A stretch of DNA of 64,000 bases from NCBI GenBank assembly GCA_019116345.1, contig DXBV01000118.1:1-64000 (forward strand). Reading direction: 5' to 3'. Position numbers and translations under genes: made by a program. Below, one piece after another: positions 45,808 through 54,465 of the stretch. Source of the stretch: Candidatus Allofournierella merdipullorum (GTDB lineage: Bacteria; Bacillota; Clostridia; Oscillospirales; Ruminococcaceae). The first letter of the stretch is position 1. Every line of letters starts with the position of its first letter. A model generated the notes under the pieces. It saw nothing but the letters and a program-made list of their open reading frames with translations, searched no databases and was not told the DNA's origin.

Positions 45808-46521
45808 TCAGTCCTCCAGTTCCGCCCGGGCCATGGCCAGCAGCGCCGTCTGCCGGCAGGAGCGGCTCACCGGCAGCGAAGCGCCTCCGTCGAGATACAC
45901 CTCCGCGCCCTCCAGCCGTTCCACCGCCGCCGCCCGCACCAGATACCGCTGATGCACCCGCACAAAGCCCGGCCCCAGCTGGGCGGCCACATCGTCCAGC
46001 TTGCCGTAGAAAGTATATTCCCGGTCCCTCGTCACGCAGGTCACCTGCCGCCGGTCGGAGGAAAAATAGCGTATTTTTTGCAGCGGGATGCGGTAATACA
46101 CCTCGCCGCTGCGGCAGACAAAGGCACGCTCCAGTTCCCGGCACAGCGCCGCCCCGGCCCGGTCCAGCATTTCTTCCAGCGCCTCGGGAGCCGGTGGCTT
46201 GAGCAGGTAGCCCAGCGCCCCCACGCCGTAGCCGTCGAACACCCGGTCGGCGTGGCCGGTGACAAACACGATCTGCAGCCCCTCGTCCGCTGCCCGCAGC
46301 CGCCGGGCGGTCTCGATGCCGTCCACCTCGCCCATCTCCAGGTCCAGAAACACCAGGTCCAGTTCCCCTGCGTGGCTCTCCAGCCAGCGCAGCAGGTTTT
46401 CCCCGGCGGAAAATTCAAAAAACGCGGCGGCGGTGCGTCGTTTTTCCACCGCGCGTTCCAGCGCGGCCCGCAGCACCAGCCGGGCGTCGTATACGTCGTC
46501 GCAGATGCCGATGCGAAGCAC
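45808..46521 (-). CDS. LytTR-family response regulator
   Basis: LRIGICDDVYDARLVL..DLVFLDLEMGEVDGIETARRL; C-terminal LytTR (RYFSSDRRQVTCVTRDREYTFYGKLDDVAAQLGPGFVRVHQRYLV); GTG start. Confidence 0.92.
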   Translation of the reverse strand: MLRIGICDDVYDARLVLRAALERAVEKRRTAAAFFEFSAGENLLRWLESHAGELDLVFLDLEMGEVDGIETARRLRAADEGLQIVFVTGHADRVFDGYGVGALGYLLKPPAPEALEEMLDRAGAALCRELERAFVCRSGEVYYRIPLQKIRYFSSDRRQVTCVTRDREYTFYGKLDDVAAQLGPGFVRVHQRYLVRAAAVERLEGAEVYLDGGASLPVSRSCRQTALLAMARAELED

Positions 46522-46745
46522 GGCTCTCCCCCCTTCCGGCCTTTCTGCGGGTATTGTACCACGGAGCAGCCCCCCGCGCCAAACCAAACTTGACGGCAAA
46601 AGCGCCAAATTTTACACGCCGCGGCCATGCCGCGCAAAAGCTGCCCTTTGCCGGGCCGAAAATGACCGGCCCGTTTGCCCCTGCGGGCCGGGCGGACTAC
46701 TCTTGAAGCAGAGGGCTCCCGGCCCCGGAAAGGACGGAACGCAAT

Positions 46746-47489
46746 ATGCTCACGGTGAAAAACCTTTACAAATCCTATCAGGTGGGGAAAAACCGCTTCG
46801 ACGTGCTCTGCGGGGTGGACCTGGCGGTGAGAAAAGGCGAGTTTGTGGCGGTGATGGGGCCCTCCGGCTCCGGCAAGACCACCCTGCTCAACTGCATCTC
46901 CTGCTACACCCCCGCCGACTCCGGCAGCATTCTGCTGGACGGAGTGGAGCTTGCCCGGCTGAAGGAGGACGAACTGGCCGAAGTGCGCAACCGCAAACTG
47001 GGCTTCGTTTTTCAGGATTTTCTTTTGCTGGACGGCCTCTCGGTGCGGGAGAACATCCTGCTGCCGGCCATCCTGAGCGGGAACATCAACAGCACCGCCG
47101 AGGCCCGGGCAGATCAGCTGTGCGACGTGTTCGGCATCAGCGCCATCCGCGACAAATACCCTGCCGAGATCTCCGGCGGCGAAAAGCAGCGCACGGCGGT
47201 AGCCCGGGCGCTCATCAACCACCCGCTGCTGGTGCTGGCGGACGAACCCACCGGCAACCTGGACTCCAAATCCGCCCGGGCGGTGATCGGCACCTTTGAA
47301 CAGGCCCGGCAGGCGCTGGGGGCCACCATCTTCATGGTGACCCACGACTCCTACGCCGCCTCCCACTGCGACCGGGTGGTCATTTTGCAGGACGGCCGGG
47401 TGCGCCGCACGCTGGAAAAAGGCGGCATGGAGCGGGGCGCCTTTCAGGACGCGCTGCTGGACGTCATCCGGGAAATGGGAAAGGAGTGA
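46746..47489 (+). CDS. ABC transporter ATP-binding protein (BceA/LolD-like)
   Basis: MGPSGSGKTTLLNCISCY, ISGGEKQRTAVARALINHPLLVLADEPTGNLDS. Confidence 0.94.
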   Translation: MLTVKNLYKSYQVGKNRFDVLCGVDLAVRKGEFVAVMGPSGSGKTTLLNCISCYTPADSGSILLDGVELARLKEDELAEVRNRKLGFVFQDFLLLDGLSVRENILLPAILSGNINSTAEARADQLCDVFGISAIRDKYPAEISGGEKQRTAVARALINHPLLVLADEPTGNLDSKSARAVIGTFEQARQALGATIFMVTHDSYAASHCDRVVILQDGRVRRTLEKGGMERGAFQDALLDVIREMGKE

Positions 47490-49615
47490 GCGGAGTGAAC
47501 AGCTTTACTTCCGTGTGGGCGCGGCTGCGCAGCCGGGGCCGCAGCCGCTACGCTCTTTTGGCCGGGTGCTGCTTTTTCTCCACCCTGCTCATCACCGCCT
47601 ACGCCTTCATGATGCGTGCGCCCACCATCCTCGAGGTGCTGCCGGAAGGGGGCGACAGCCGCAAGCAGATGGACATGATCTTTGTGCTGGCGGTGCTGGG
47701 CTGCGGGGTGTTCACCGCCTACGCCGCCGGGCTGTTCCTGCGTCAGCGCTCCCGGGAAACGGGGGTGTTTCTGGCGCTGGGGGCCAGCCGGGCGCAGGTG
47801 CAGTCGCTGCTGCTTCCGGAATTGTGCATGCTGGGGCTGGCGTCCTGCGGAGCGGGAGCCGTTCTGGGCGCGCCGCTGGCCTTCGGGCTGTGGCAGCTGT
47901 TCCGCGTCTTTGTGGTGGACAGCAGCGAAATGCTCCTGCGTTTTGACTTCAAATCGCTGGTCTGGCCGCTTGCCTTTGCCCTTTACACCGTGCTCATGCT
48001 GCTGTGGCTGGGGCGGCGCTCGGTGCGCAAGGCCAGCATCATGGAGGTGGTGCGCCAGAGCCACACCGCCGAGCCGGTGCGGGCGGTGCCCCGCCGGTAC
48101 GGCTGGCAGGGCATCCTGCTGACGGTGGCAGGCTGTCTGTGCGGCTACCTTGTGCCCACCATCTGTGTGCGGTGGCTGCACTGGTATGCCCCCTCTTTTT
48201 TCACCGCGCCCTTTTACCTCCCGGCTCTGGCGGGGCTGTACATGATGCTGCTGCACACGGTGGCCAACGGCTGGGGCCGGAAAACCCTTTGGCACCGGGA
48301 CATCCTCTCGGTCTCCATGATGCGTTTTGAGGGCCGCCAGACCGTGCGCAACATGCTGGTGATGACGGTGCTCATCGGCGGGGCGTGCTTCGCGGGATTC
48401 TACGCGCCCATGCTGGGCACCGGCTCCATGATGAGCTACGACGCGCGTCCGGTGGATTTTGCCTTCCATTACCGGGCCGACCAGGATATGCCGCAAAAGG
48501 ACGAAGTGCTGGCGCTGGCCGGAGAGTACGGCGTGGAGGTGACCCGCTGGGCCGAAGCGCCCATGGCGCGCCTGGGGGTGGACGGCGAGCATCAGGTGGA
48601 GACCGAGGGCCCGCTGGGCACCACCTGGGAGGCAGTGTACAGCGAGCTGGATTCCTCGGCGCTGTTTTTGCCCGAGAGCGGCTGGAACGCACTCACCGGC
48701 GAGAGCGTGGACATCGCCCCGGGGCAGGCCGCGGCGGTGCTGGACGCTTCCGGCAGCAGCCAGGGCAGGTTCGACCCTTCCATCGGTCTGGTGACCAACA
48801 CCGCCACCGGCGAAAGCCGGCCCGTCAGCGCCGCCGCGCCGCTGCGCCATGACATGCTGTTCGGGTACTTTGTGCTGGACGACGGCGACTGGGCCGCGAT
48901 GACCGCCGGCCTGCCCGGCGCCTGGCGGGAGGAGATGGTCTTTTTTGACGTGGCGGAAAGCGGCGATGAATACGCCTTTGCCAAAGCGCTCTTCAATGAG
49001 ATCGTGGACCGCTCCGGCCCGGAGGTAGCTCTGCACAGCAGCTGGGACCCGGTGGTGCGCCAGCGTTGCATCGAAGAGGAGGGCTCCTATTTTCTGGACC
49101 GGGAATCCCTCTTGGCCAACGGCGAGACCGCCATCGACTATTCCCTGCGGGACAGCTCCGAGTTCCGGCTCTTCTGGCAGTATATGCCCCAGTTCCGCGT
49201 GCTGGACAAGGTGGACTTCGTGCGCACGCTGGCGGTGTTCCTGATCCTGTTCATCTTCATCTGCATCGTCTGTTTCGCGGCTGCGGCGGTCATCGGCTTT
49301 GTGCGCAGCCTCACCATCGCGCTGGAGAACCGCCGGGTCTACGAGGACCTGCGCCATCTGGGTGCTTCCAGGGGCTGGATGCGGCGCTCGGCCCGCAGCC
49401 AGGTGCGGCGGGTGTTCACCGTGCCGGCCGCCGCGGGCATCGGGCTGATCTATATATTCTATGGTATGATCATGTTCTTCAACGATGGCCGGCTCTCCGC
49501 CGGGGAACTGGCAGGCCTCGGCAGCTGTCTGCTTCTCATTGCCGTGGTGGCCGCGGCGCTCTGGGGCGTGTACCGGCTGGCGGTGCGGGGCGTGTTCCGT
49601 GTGCTGGAGCTGTGA
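47486..49615 (+). CDS. FtsX-like permease (BceB-like)
   Basis: 10-TM-like topology with large extracytoplasmic domain; ETGVFLALGASRAQVQSLLLPE. Confidence 0.88.
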   Translation: MSGVNSFTSVWARLRSRGRSRYALLAGCCFFSTLLITAYAFMMRAPTILEVLPEGGDSRKQMDMIFVLAVLGCGVFTAYAAGLFLRQRSRETGVFLALGASRAQVQSLLLPELCMLGLASCGAGAVLGAPLAFGLWQLFRVFVVDSSEMLLRFDFKSLVWPLAFALYTVLMLLWLGRRSVRKASIMEVVRQSHTAEPVRAVPRRYGWQGILLTVAGCLCGYLVPTICVRWLHWYAPSFFTAPFYLPALAGLYMMLLHTVANGWGRKTLWHRDILSVSMMRFEGRQTVRNMLVMTVLIGGACFAGFYAPMLGTGSMMSYDARPVDFAFHYRADQDMPQKDEVLALAGEYGVEVTRWAEAPMARLGVDGEHQVETEGPLGTTWEAVYSELDSSALFLPESGWNALTGESVDIAPGQAAAVLDASGSSQGRFDPSIGLVTNTATGESRPVSAAAPLRHDMLFGYFVLDDGDWAAMTAGLPGAWREEMVFFDVAESGDEYAFAKALFNEIVDRSGPEVALHSSWDPVVRQRCIEEEGSYFLDRESLLANGETAIDYSLRDSSEFRLFWQYMPQFRVLDKVDFVRTLAVFLILFIFICIVCFAAAAVIGFVRSLTIALENRRVYEDLRHLGASRGWMRRSARSQVRRVFTVPAAAGIGLIYIFYGMIMFFNDGRLSAGELAGLGSCLLLIAVVAAALWGVYRLAVRGVFRVLEL

Positions 49616-49621
49616 CCGGCG

Positions 49622-49650
49622 TTGACAACCCGCTCCCGGCGTGGGATACT
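49622..49650 (+). promoter_or_regulatory. Promoter
   Basis: TTGACA-N17-GATACT. Confidence 0.65.
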
Positions 49651-49680
49651 TGTGTCATATATAAGGAAGGAGCTGTCCCC

Positions 49681-50295
49681 ATGACACAAAGCCAAACCGC
49701 CTGGCCGGCGCGGTATTACGAGGAATTCGACGCGGAAAAGCGCCGCTGGATGCTGGAGGAAGCCATAGCCATCGGCGAGGGCGACGCAGCGGAGAACGAG
49801 ATGCGCCGCAGATTGTGGGATGCGCGCTACGTGCGCCCGCGCAAAAACGCTCCTTTGGCCGACCGGTATGTCGCCCTCTGGCTGGGGCTGGACCGCTGGC
49901 GCAAGCTGGGCCTTGCGCCCCGGCAGGTGCGCGCCGCCGAAAAGGAGCTTCGGGAGACGGCCGCTCTGCTGCTGCCGGAAGCGACCCGCACAGACCCCGG
50001 CCGCACGCTGCTGCACTGTGAGCTGGTGCATGCGGTGCGGCTGTATCTGAAGACCTGCACCGAGAGCAGCTACGGCACCACGCTGATGGGCCTGATGCGG
50101 ATGAAAAACGAGCAGCTCATCGAAAAAGCCGCGGCGGAAACGGCGGAGGTCACCGTGCTGGTGCCCCGCTGGGCAGGTGTGGAGGAAGCGTTCGCGCCTC
50201 TGGCCCCCGCCGCCCGGGAGGCGTTCACGCTGGTTTTCCCGGATGGCGGCGAAGCGCTGGAACGCGCCTTCGCCCGGTGCGCGCAGGGCAAATAA
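49681..50295 (+). CDS. Uncharacterised protein (DUF6553-like)
   Basis: MTQSQTAWPARYYEEFDAEKRRWMLEEAIAIGEGDAAENEMRRRLWDARYV; internal Met start of listed ORF, AAGGAAGGAG SD. Confidence 0.75.
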   Translation: MTQSQTAWPARYYEEFDAEKRRWMLEEAIAIGEGDAAENEMRRRLWDARYVRPRKNAPLADRYVALWLGLDRWRKLGLAPRQVRAAEKELRETAALLLPEATRTDPGRTLLHCELVHAVRLYLKTCTESSYGTTLMGLMRMKNEQLIEKAAAETAEVTVLVPRWAGVEEAFAPLAPAAREAFTLVFPDGGEALERAFARCAQGK

Positions 50296-50302
50296 AAAAG
50301 CG

Positions 50303-50335
50303 AGGCAGGGCCCCGGCGGGGGCTCTGCCTTTGTT
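50303..50335 (+). terminator. Intrinsic terminator
   Basis: GGCAGGGCCCC-GGC-GGGGGCTCTGCC then TTTG. Confidence 0.75.
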
Positions 50336-50417
50336 TGTGCGCTGGGTGACGTCATCACAGAAGAACGTCACATTTTGGGGTATACTAAATTCAAACAAAG
50401 GAAAGGAGCTGACCGGT

Positions 50418-50741
50418 ATGGCAGCCATGAACATAAACGCGGAACAATTCAAGCAGAGTGTGGCGGGGGACAAGCCCCTGCTGGTGGACTTCTGGGCCCC
50501 CTGGTGCGGCTACTGCCGGCGCATCGGCCCCGCCTATGACCAGATCGCCGGGGAATATTCCGACCGGCTGACCGTGGCCAAGGTGAACATCGACGAGGAC
50601 GGCCAGCTGGCAAAGGACGCCGGCGTGGAGGTCATCCCCACCCTGGTGCTCTACCGGGACGGCAAGGTGCTTGGTTCCATCGTCGCCCCCGATTCCAAGG
50701 CAGCCATCGACCGGTTCATCCGGGAGACGCTGGAGCAGTAA
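50418..50741 (+). CDS. trxA: Thioredoxin (CGYC active site)
   Basis: LLVDFWAPWCGYCRRIGPAYDQIA; AAAGGAG SD. Confidence 0.93.
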   Translation: MAAMNINAEQFKQSVAGDKPLLVDFWAPWCGYCRRIGPAYDQIAGEYSDRLTVAKVNIDEDGQLAKDAGVEVIPTLVLYRDGKVLGSIVAPDSKAAIDRFIRETLEQ

Positions 50742-50754
50742 GGAGACAGTGGAC

Positions 50755-51684
50755 ATGAGCGGGACCCATGTGTATGATATGATCGTGGTGGGCGGCGGCC
50801 CGGGCGGTTACACCGCCGCCCTCTACGCCGCCCGGGCCGGGCTGGACACGCTGGTGCTGGAAAAGCTGTCAGCGGGCGGGCAGATGGCTCTGACCGGCGT
50901 CATCGACAACTACCCCGGCTACGAGGAAGGCATCGACGGCTTCACGCTGGGCGAAAAGATGCAGCAGCAGGCGCAGCGGTTCGGCGCAAAGACCGAGTAC
51001 GCCCAGGTGGAGCGGGCGGACCTGACCGCCTCTCCCAAGGTGCTGCACACCAGCGAGGGCGATTTTTACGCCCGCACCGTGGCGCTGGCCACCGGAGCCG
51101 ACCCCCGGCAGCTGGGGCTGGAACACGAGGCAGCCCTCACCGGCCGCGGCGTGGCTTACTGCGCCGCCTGCGACGGCATGCGCTACAAGGGCAAGACCGT
51201 TGTGGTGGTGGGCGGCGGCAACTCCGCCGCCGAGGACGCCCTGCTGCTGAGCCGCATTGCCGAAAAGGTGATCCTTGTCCACCGGCGGGACACCCTGCGG
51301 GCCACGAAGGTCTATCATCAGCCGCTGATGCAGGCGAAAAACGTGGAGTTTCGCTGGAACAGCACCGTTGCCGAACTGCTTCATGACGACAAACTCACCG
51401 GCGTGAAGCTGCGGGATGTGAACACCGGCGAAGAGACCGTTCTGCCCTGCGACGGGGTGTTCATCAGCGTGGGCCGCAAGCCCGCCACTCAACTGGCCGA
51501 GGGCCAGCTGGAGCTGGACGCGGGCGGCTACATCGTGGCGGACGAGACCACCCGGACCAGCGTGCCCGGCGTTTACGCCGTGGGCGACGTGCGCACGAAG
51601 CTGCTGCGGCAGGTGGTCACCGCGGTGGCCGACGGGGCCATGGCGGTACACATGGCCGAGGAATATCTGGCGAGCGGCATTTGA
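50755..51684 (+). CDS. trxB: Thioredoxin-disulfide reductase
   Basis: VVGGGPGGYTAALYAARAGL, YCAACDG redox motif. Confidence 0.95.
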   Translation: MSGTHVYDMIVVGGGPGGYTAALYAARAGLDTLVLEKLSAGGQMALTGVIDNYPGYEEGIDGFTLGEKMQQQAQRFGAKTEYAQVERADLTASPKVLHTSEGDFYARTVALATGADPRQLGLEHEAALTGRGVAYCAACDGMRYKGKTVVVVGGGNSAAEDALLLSRIAEKVILVHRRDTLRATKVYHQPLMQAKNVEFRWNSTVAELLHDDKLTGVKLRDVNTGEETVLPCDGVFISVGRKPATQLAEGQLELDAGGYIVADETTRTSVPGVYAVGDVRTKLLRQVVTAVADGAMAVHMAEEYLASGI

Positions 51685-51696
51685 ACGTTTTCACAG

Positions 51697-51729
51697 CACA
51701 CCGCGGGGAGACCCGCGGTGTGTTTTCTT
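51697..51729 (+). terminator. Intrinsic terminator after trxB
   Basis: CACACCGCGGG-GAGA-CCCGCGGTGTG then TTTTCTTTT. Confidence 0.9.
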
Positions 51730-51738
51730 TTGCCCCGA

Positions 51739-51767
51739 TTGCCAGACGGAGCCGCCCGTGCTATGAT
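51739..51767 (+). promoter_or_regulatory. Promoter
   Basis: TTGCCA-N17-TATGAT. Confidence 0.6.
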
Positions 51768-51820
51768 GAAGCTGCGGGCGGCAAAGCCGGCCTGCAAAAA
51801 CCGCCGGGAGGGAGAGCCGC

Positions 51821-52327
51821 ATGGTCATTCTGATCGCGGGGGCGTCCCACACGGGAAAGACCGTCCTCGCCCAAAAACTCGTGAAGCGGTACGGCTGCTT
51901 CTGCCTTTCCATCGACCATCTGAAGATGGGCCTCATCCGCAGCGGCCGCACCGGCCTGACCCCCTTGAGCAGCGACCGGGAACTGACGAACCTGCTGTGG
52001 CCGGTGGTGCGGGAGATGGTCAAGACCGCCATTGAGAACGGGCAGGATCTGATCGTGGAGGGCTGCTACATCCCCTTCGACTGGGCAAAGGATTTTCCGG
52101 AGGAATACCGCGCCCACATCCGGTACCGCTGCCTGGTGATGAGTGAAGACTACATCCGCGCCCATTACCGGGACATTCTGGCCCATGCCAACGACGCGGA
52201 GCAGCGAACGTGCGACGACTGCACGCAGGAAGCCCTGCTTTGGGACAACGCCCGGGCGCTGGAGGCCTGCCGCAAATACGGCGCGGAATACATCCTCATC
52301 GACGGGAACTATCAGGTGGACTTTTAA
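51821..52327 (+). CDS. P-loop kinase (2-phosphoglycerate-kinase/AAA-like)
   Basis: MVILIAGASHTGKTVLAQKLVKRYGCFCLSIDHLKMGLIRSG. Confidence 0.85.
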   Translation: MVILIAGASHTGKTVLAQKLVKRYGCFCLSIDHLKMGLIRSGRTGLTPLSSDRELTNLLWPVVREMVKTAIENGQDLIVEGCYIPFDWAKDFPEEYRAHIRYRCLVMSEDYIRAHYRDILAHANDAEQRTCDDCTQEALLWDNARALEACRKYGAEYILIDGNYQVDF

Positions 52328-52345
52328 AGGAAGGAGGCGGCCCCT

Positions 52346-53314
52346 GTGCCCCTGCGCATCGTGCGAAACGACATCACCACCATGAGGGTGGACGCCATCG
52401 TCAACGCCGCCAACGAGAGCCTGTTGGGCGGCGGAGGGGTGGACGGCGCCATCCACCGGGCCGCCGGGCCCGAACTTCTGGCCGAATGCCGCGGTCTGGG
52501 CGGCTGCAAAACGGGCCGGGCCAAAATCACCAAGGGCTACCGCCTGCCTGCAAAATACGTCATTCACGCCGTGGGCCCTGTGTGGCAGGGCGGCAGCCAC
52601 GGCGAGCGGGAACTGCTGGCGGGGGCTTACCGTGCCTCGCTGGAACTGGCGCTGGAGCACGGTTGCCAAACGGTGGCGTTCCCCCTCATTTCCGCCGGGG
52701 CCTACGGCTACCCCAAAGACCGGGCGCTGAAAACCGCCGTGGACGTGATCGGGGATTTCCTTTTGGCTCACGATATGACCGTCTATCTGGTCATCTTTGA
52801 CCGGGCGGCCTTTTCCATCGGGGAAAAGCTCTTTGCCGACATCGCCGCCTACATCGACGACCGCTATGTGGAGCAGCACACCAGCCCCCGGGAAGAGGAA
52901 TACCGCCGGGCCGCGGCCTTTGCGGCTGCTCCGATGGCGATGCCCGCCGGGCTGGACGAGGCGCTGGACCGGCTGGACGAAAGTTTTTCCCAGATGCTGC
53001 TGCGCAAAATCGACGAAAAGGGCATGACCGACGCCCAGTGTTACAAAAAGGCCAACATCGACCGCAAGCTGTTTTCCAAAATACGCTCGGACGTGCACTA
53101 CCGCCCCTCCAAGCCCACCGCCATGGCCTTTGCCGTCGCGCTGGAACTGCCGCTGGCCGAGGCCCGGGAGCTGCTGGAAAAGGCGGGATTTGCCTTCTCC
53201 CACGCCAGCCGGTTCGACATCATCGTGGAATATTTCATCGCCCACCAGAACTACGATATTTTCCAGATCAACGAGGCTCTGTTCGCCTTTGACCAGAGCC
53301 TGCTGGGCGGCTGA
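52346..53314 (+). CDS. Macro-domain (ADP-ribose hydrolase-like) protein with C-terminal helical/HTH-like domain
   Basis: [27 protein letters not shown] macro motif; C-terminal [44 protein letters not shown] start. Confidence 0.88.
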   Translation: MPLRIVRNDITTMRVDAIVNAANESLLGGGGVDGAIHRAAGPELLAECRGLGGCKTGRAKITKGYRLPAKYVIHAVGPVWQGGSHGERELLAGAYRASLELALEHGCQTVAFPLISAGAYGYPKDRALKTAVDVIGDFLLAHDMTVYLVIFDRAAFSIGEKLFADIAAYIDDRYVEQHTSPREEEYRRAAAFAAAPMAMPAGLDEALDRLDESFSQMLLRKIDEKGMTDAQCYKKANIDRKLFSKIRSDVHYRPSKPTAMAFAVALELPLAEARELLEKAGFAFSHASRFDIIVEYFIAHQNYDIFQINEALFAFDQSLLGG

Positions 53315-53333
53315 GCCCGGAAAGGAGAATCCC

Positions 53334-53684
53334 ATGCCCCGCACCGATGTGACACAGATGCCCTTTTCGACCCTCTATCCCCTGCTGGTGAACAAGGCCG
53401 TGAAGAAGGGCCGCACCCGGGAGGAAGTGGACCGGGTGACCGCCTGGCTCACCGGCTACTCTCCGGAAGACCTCGCCCGCCTGGAGCAAAGCCGCATAAC
53501 CTACGGCGACTTTTTCCGGAATGCTCCCGCCATGAACCCCGGCCGAGCCCTTATCACCGGCAAGGTGTGCGGCGTGCAGGTGGAGGCCATCGAGGACCCG
53601 CTGATGCTGGCGATCCGCCAGCTGGACAAACTGGTGGACGAGCTGGCCAAGGGCCGGCCCATGGAAAAGATCCTGCGCGCATAA
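53334..53684 (+). CDS. DUF2200-family protein
   Basis: DVTQMPFSTLYPLLVNKAVKKGRTREEVDRVTAWLTGYS... Confidence 0.85.
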   Translation: MPRTDVTQMPFSTLYPLLVNKAVKKGRTREEVDRVTAWLTGYSPEDLARLEQSRITYGDFFRNAPAMNPGRALITGKVCGVQVEAIEDPLMLAIRQLDKLVDELAKGRPMEKILRA

Positions 53685-53715
53685 ATGTCGCCCGCCGGGC
53701 GACCCGATGCAAACG

Positions 53716-53764
53716 AAATCCCCCTATACTGTGTTTGTAAGCAAATCACAGTACAGGGGGTTTT
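53716..53764 (+). repeat. Long imperfect inverted repeat enclosing the SD of the VWA gene
   Basis: AAATCCCCCTATACTGTGTTTG...CAAATCACAGTACAGGGGGTTTT. Confidence 0.8.
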
Positions 53765-53767
53765 GTT

Positions 53768-54418
53768 ATGAAAAAAGATTTGACCGAACTGGTATTCATT
53801 CTGGACCGCAGCGGCTCCATGCAGGGGCTGGAAAGCGACACCATCGGCGGGTTCAATTCCCTGCTGGAAAAGCAGAAACGGCAGCCCGGCGAGGCTCTGG
53901 TCTCCACCGTTCTCTTTGACAGTCAGAGCGAAGTCCTCCACGACCGGGTGCAGCTGAGCTCCGTCCGCCCCATCACCGACCGGGACTACTTCGTGCGGGG
54001 CTGCACCGCCCTGCTGGACGCGGTGGGCGGCGCCATCCGCCACATTGGGAACATCCACAAGTACGCCCGGCCCGAGGACGTGCCGGAGCACACCCTGTTC
54101 GTGGTCATCACCGACGGCATGGAGAACGCCAGCCACCATTACACTGCCCGCCAGGTGCGGGAGATGATCCTGCGGCAAAAGGAGCGGTATGGCTGGGAGT
54201 TCCTTTTTTTGGGCGCCAACATCGACGCGGTGGAAACGGCGGGTGATCTCGGCATCGGCGCCGACCGGGCGGTGAACTACCGCTGCGACAGCGCGGGCAC
54301 CCGTTTGAACTACGATGTGGTGAGCCAGGCGGCCTCCGCCGTCCGCAGCAGCGCCCCGCTGAACGCCCACTGGAAAAACCCCATCGAACAGGATTTTCAT
54401 AACCGGCAAAAGAAATAA
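53768..54418 (+). CDS. VWA-domain protein
   Basis: LTELVFILDRSGSMQGLE (MIDAS DxSxS), TDGMENAS. Confidence 0.88.
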   Translation: MKKDLTELVFILDRSGSMQGLESDTIGGFNSLLEKQKRQPGEALVSTVLFDSQSEVLHDRVQLSSVRPITDRDYFVRGCTALLDAVGGAIRHIGNIHKYARPEDVPEHTLFVVITDGMENASHHYTARQVREMILRQKERYGWEFLFLGANIDAVETAGDLGIGADRAVNYRCDSAGTRLNYDVVSQAASAVRSSAPLNAHWKNPIEQDFHNRQKK

Positions 54419-54457
54419 CAAAAACCTCCGGCAGCCGCAGCGCAGCGGGGCCGGAGG
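54419..54457 (-). terminator. Terminator of AraC-family gene
   Basis: CCTCCGGC...GCCGGAGG then TTTTTG on minus strand. Confidence 0.7.
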
Positions 54458-54465
54458 CAGAGCCG

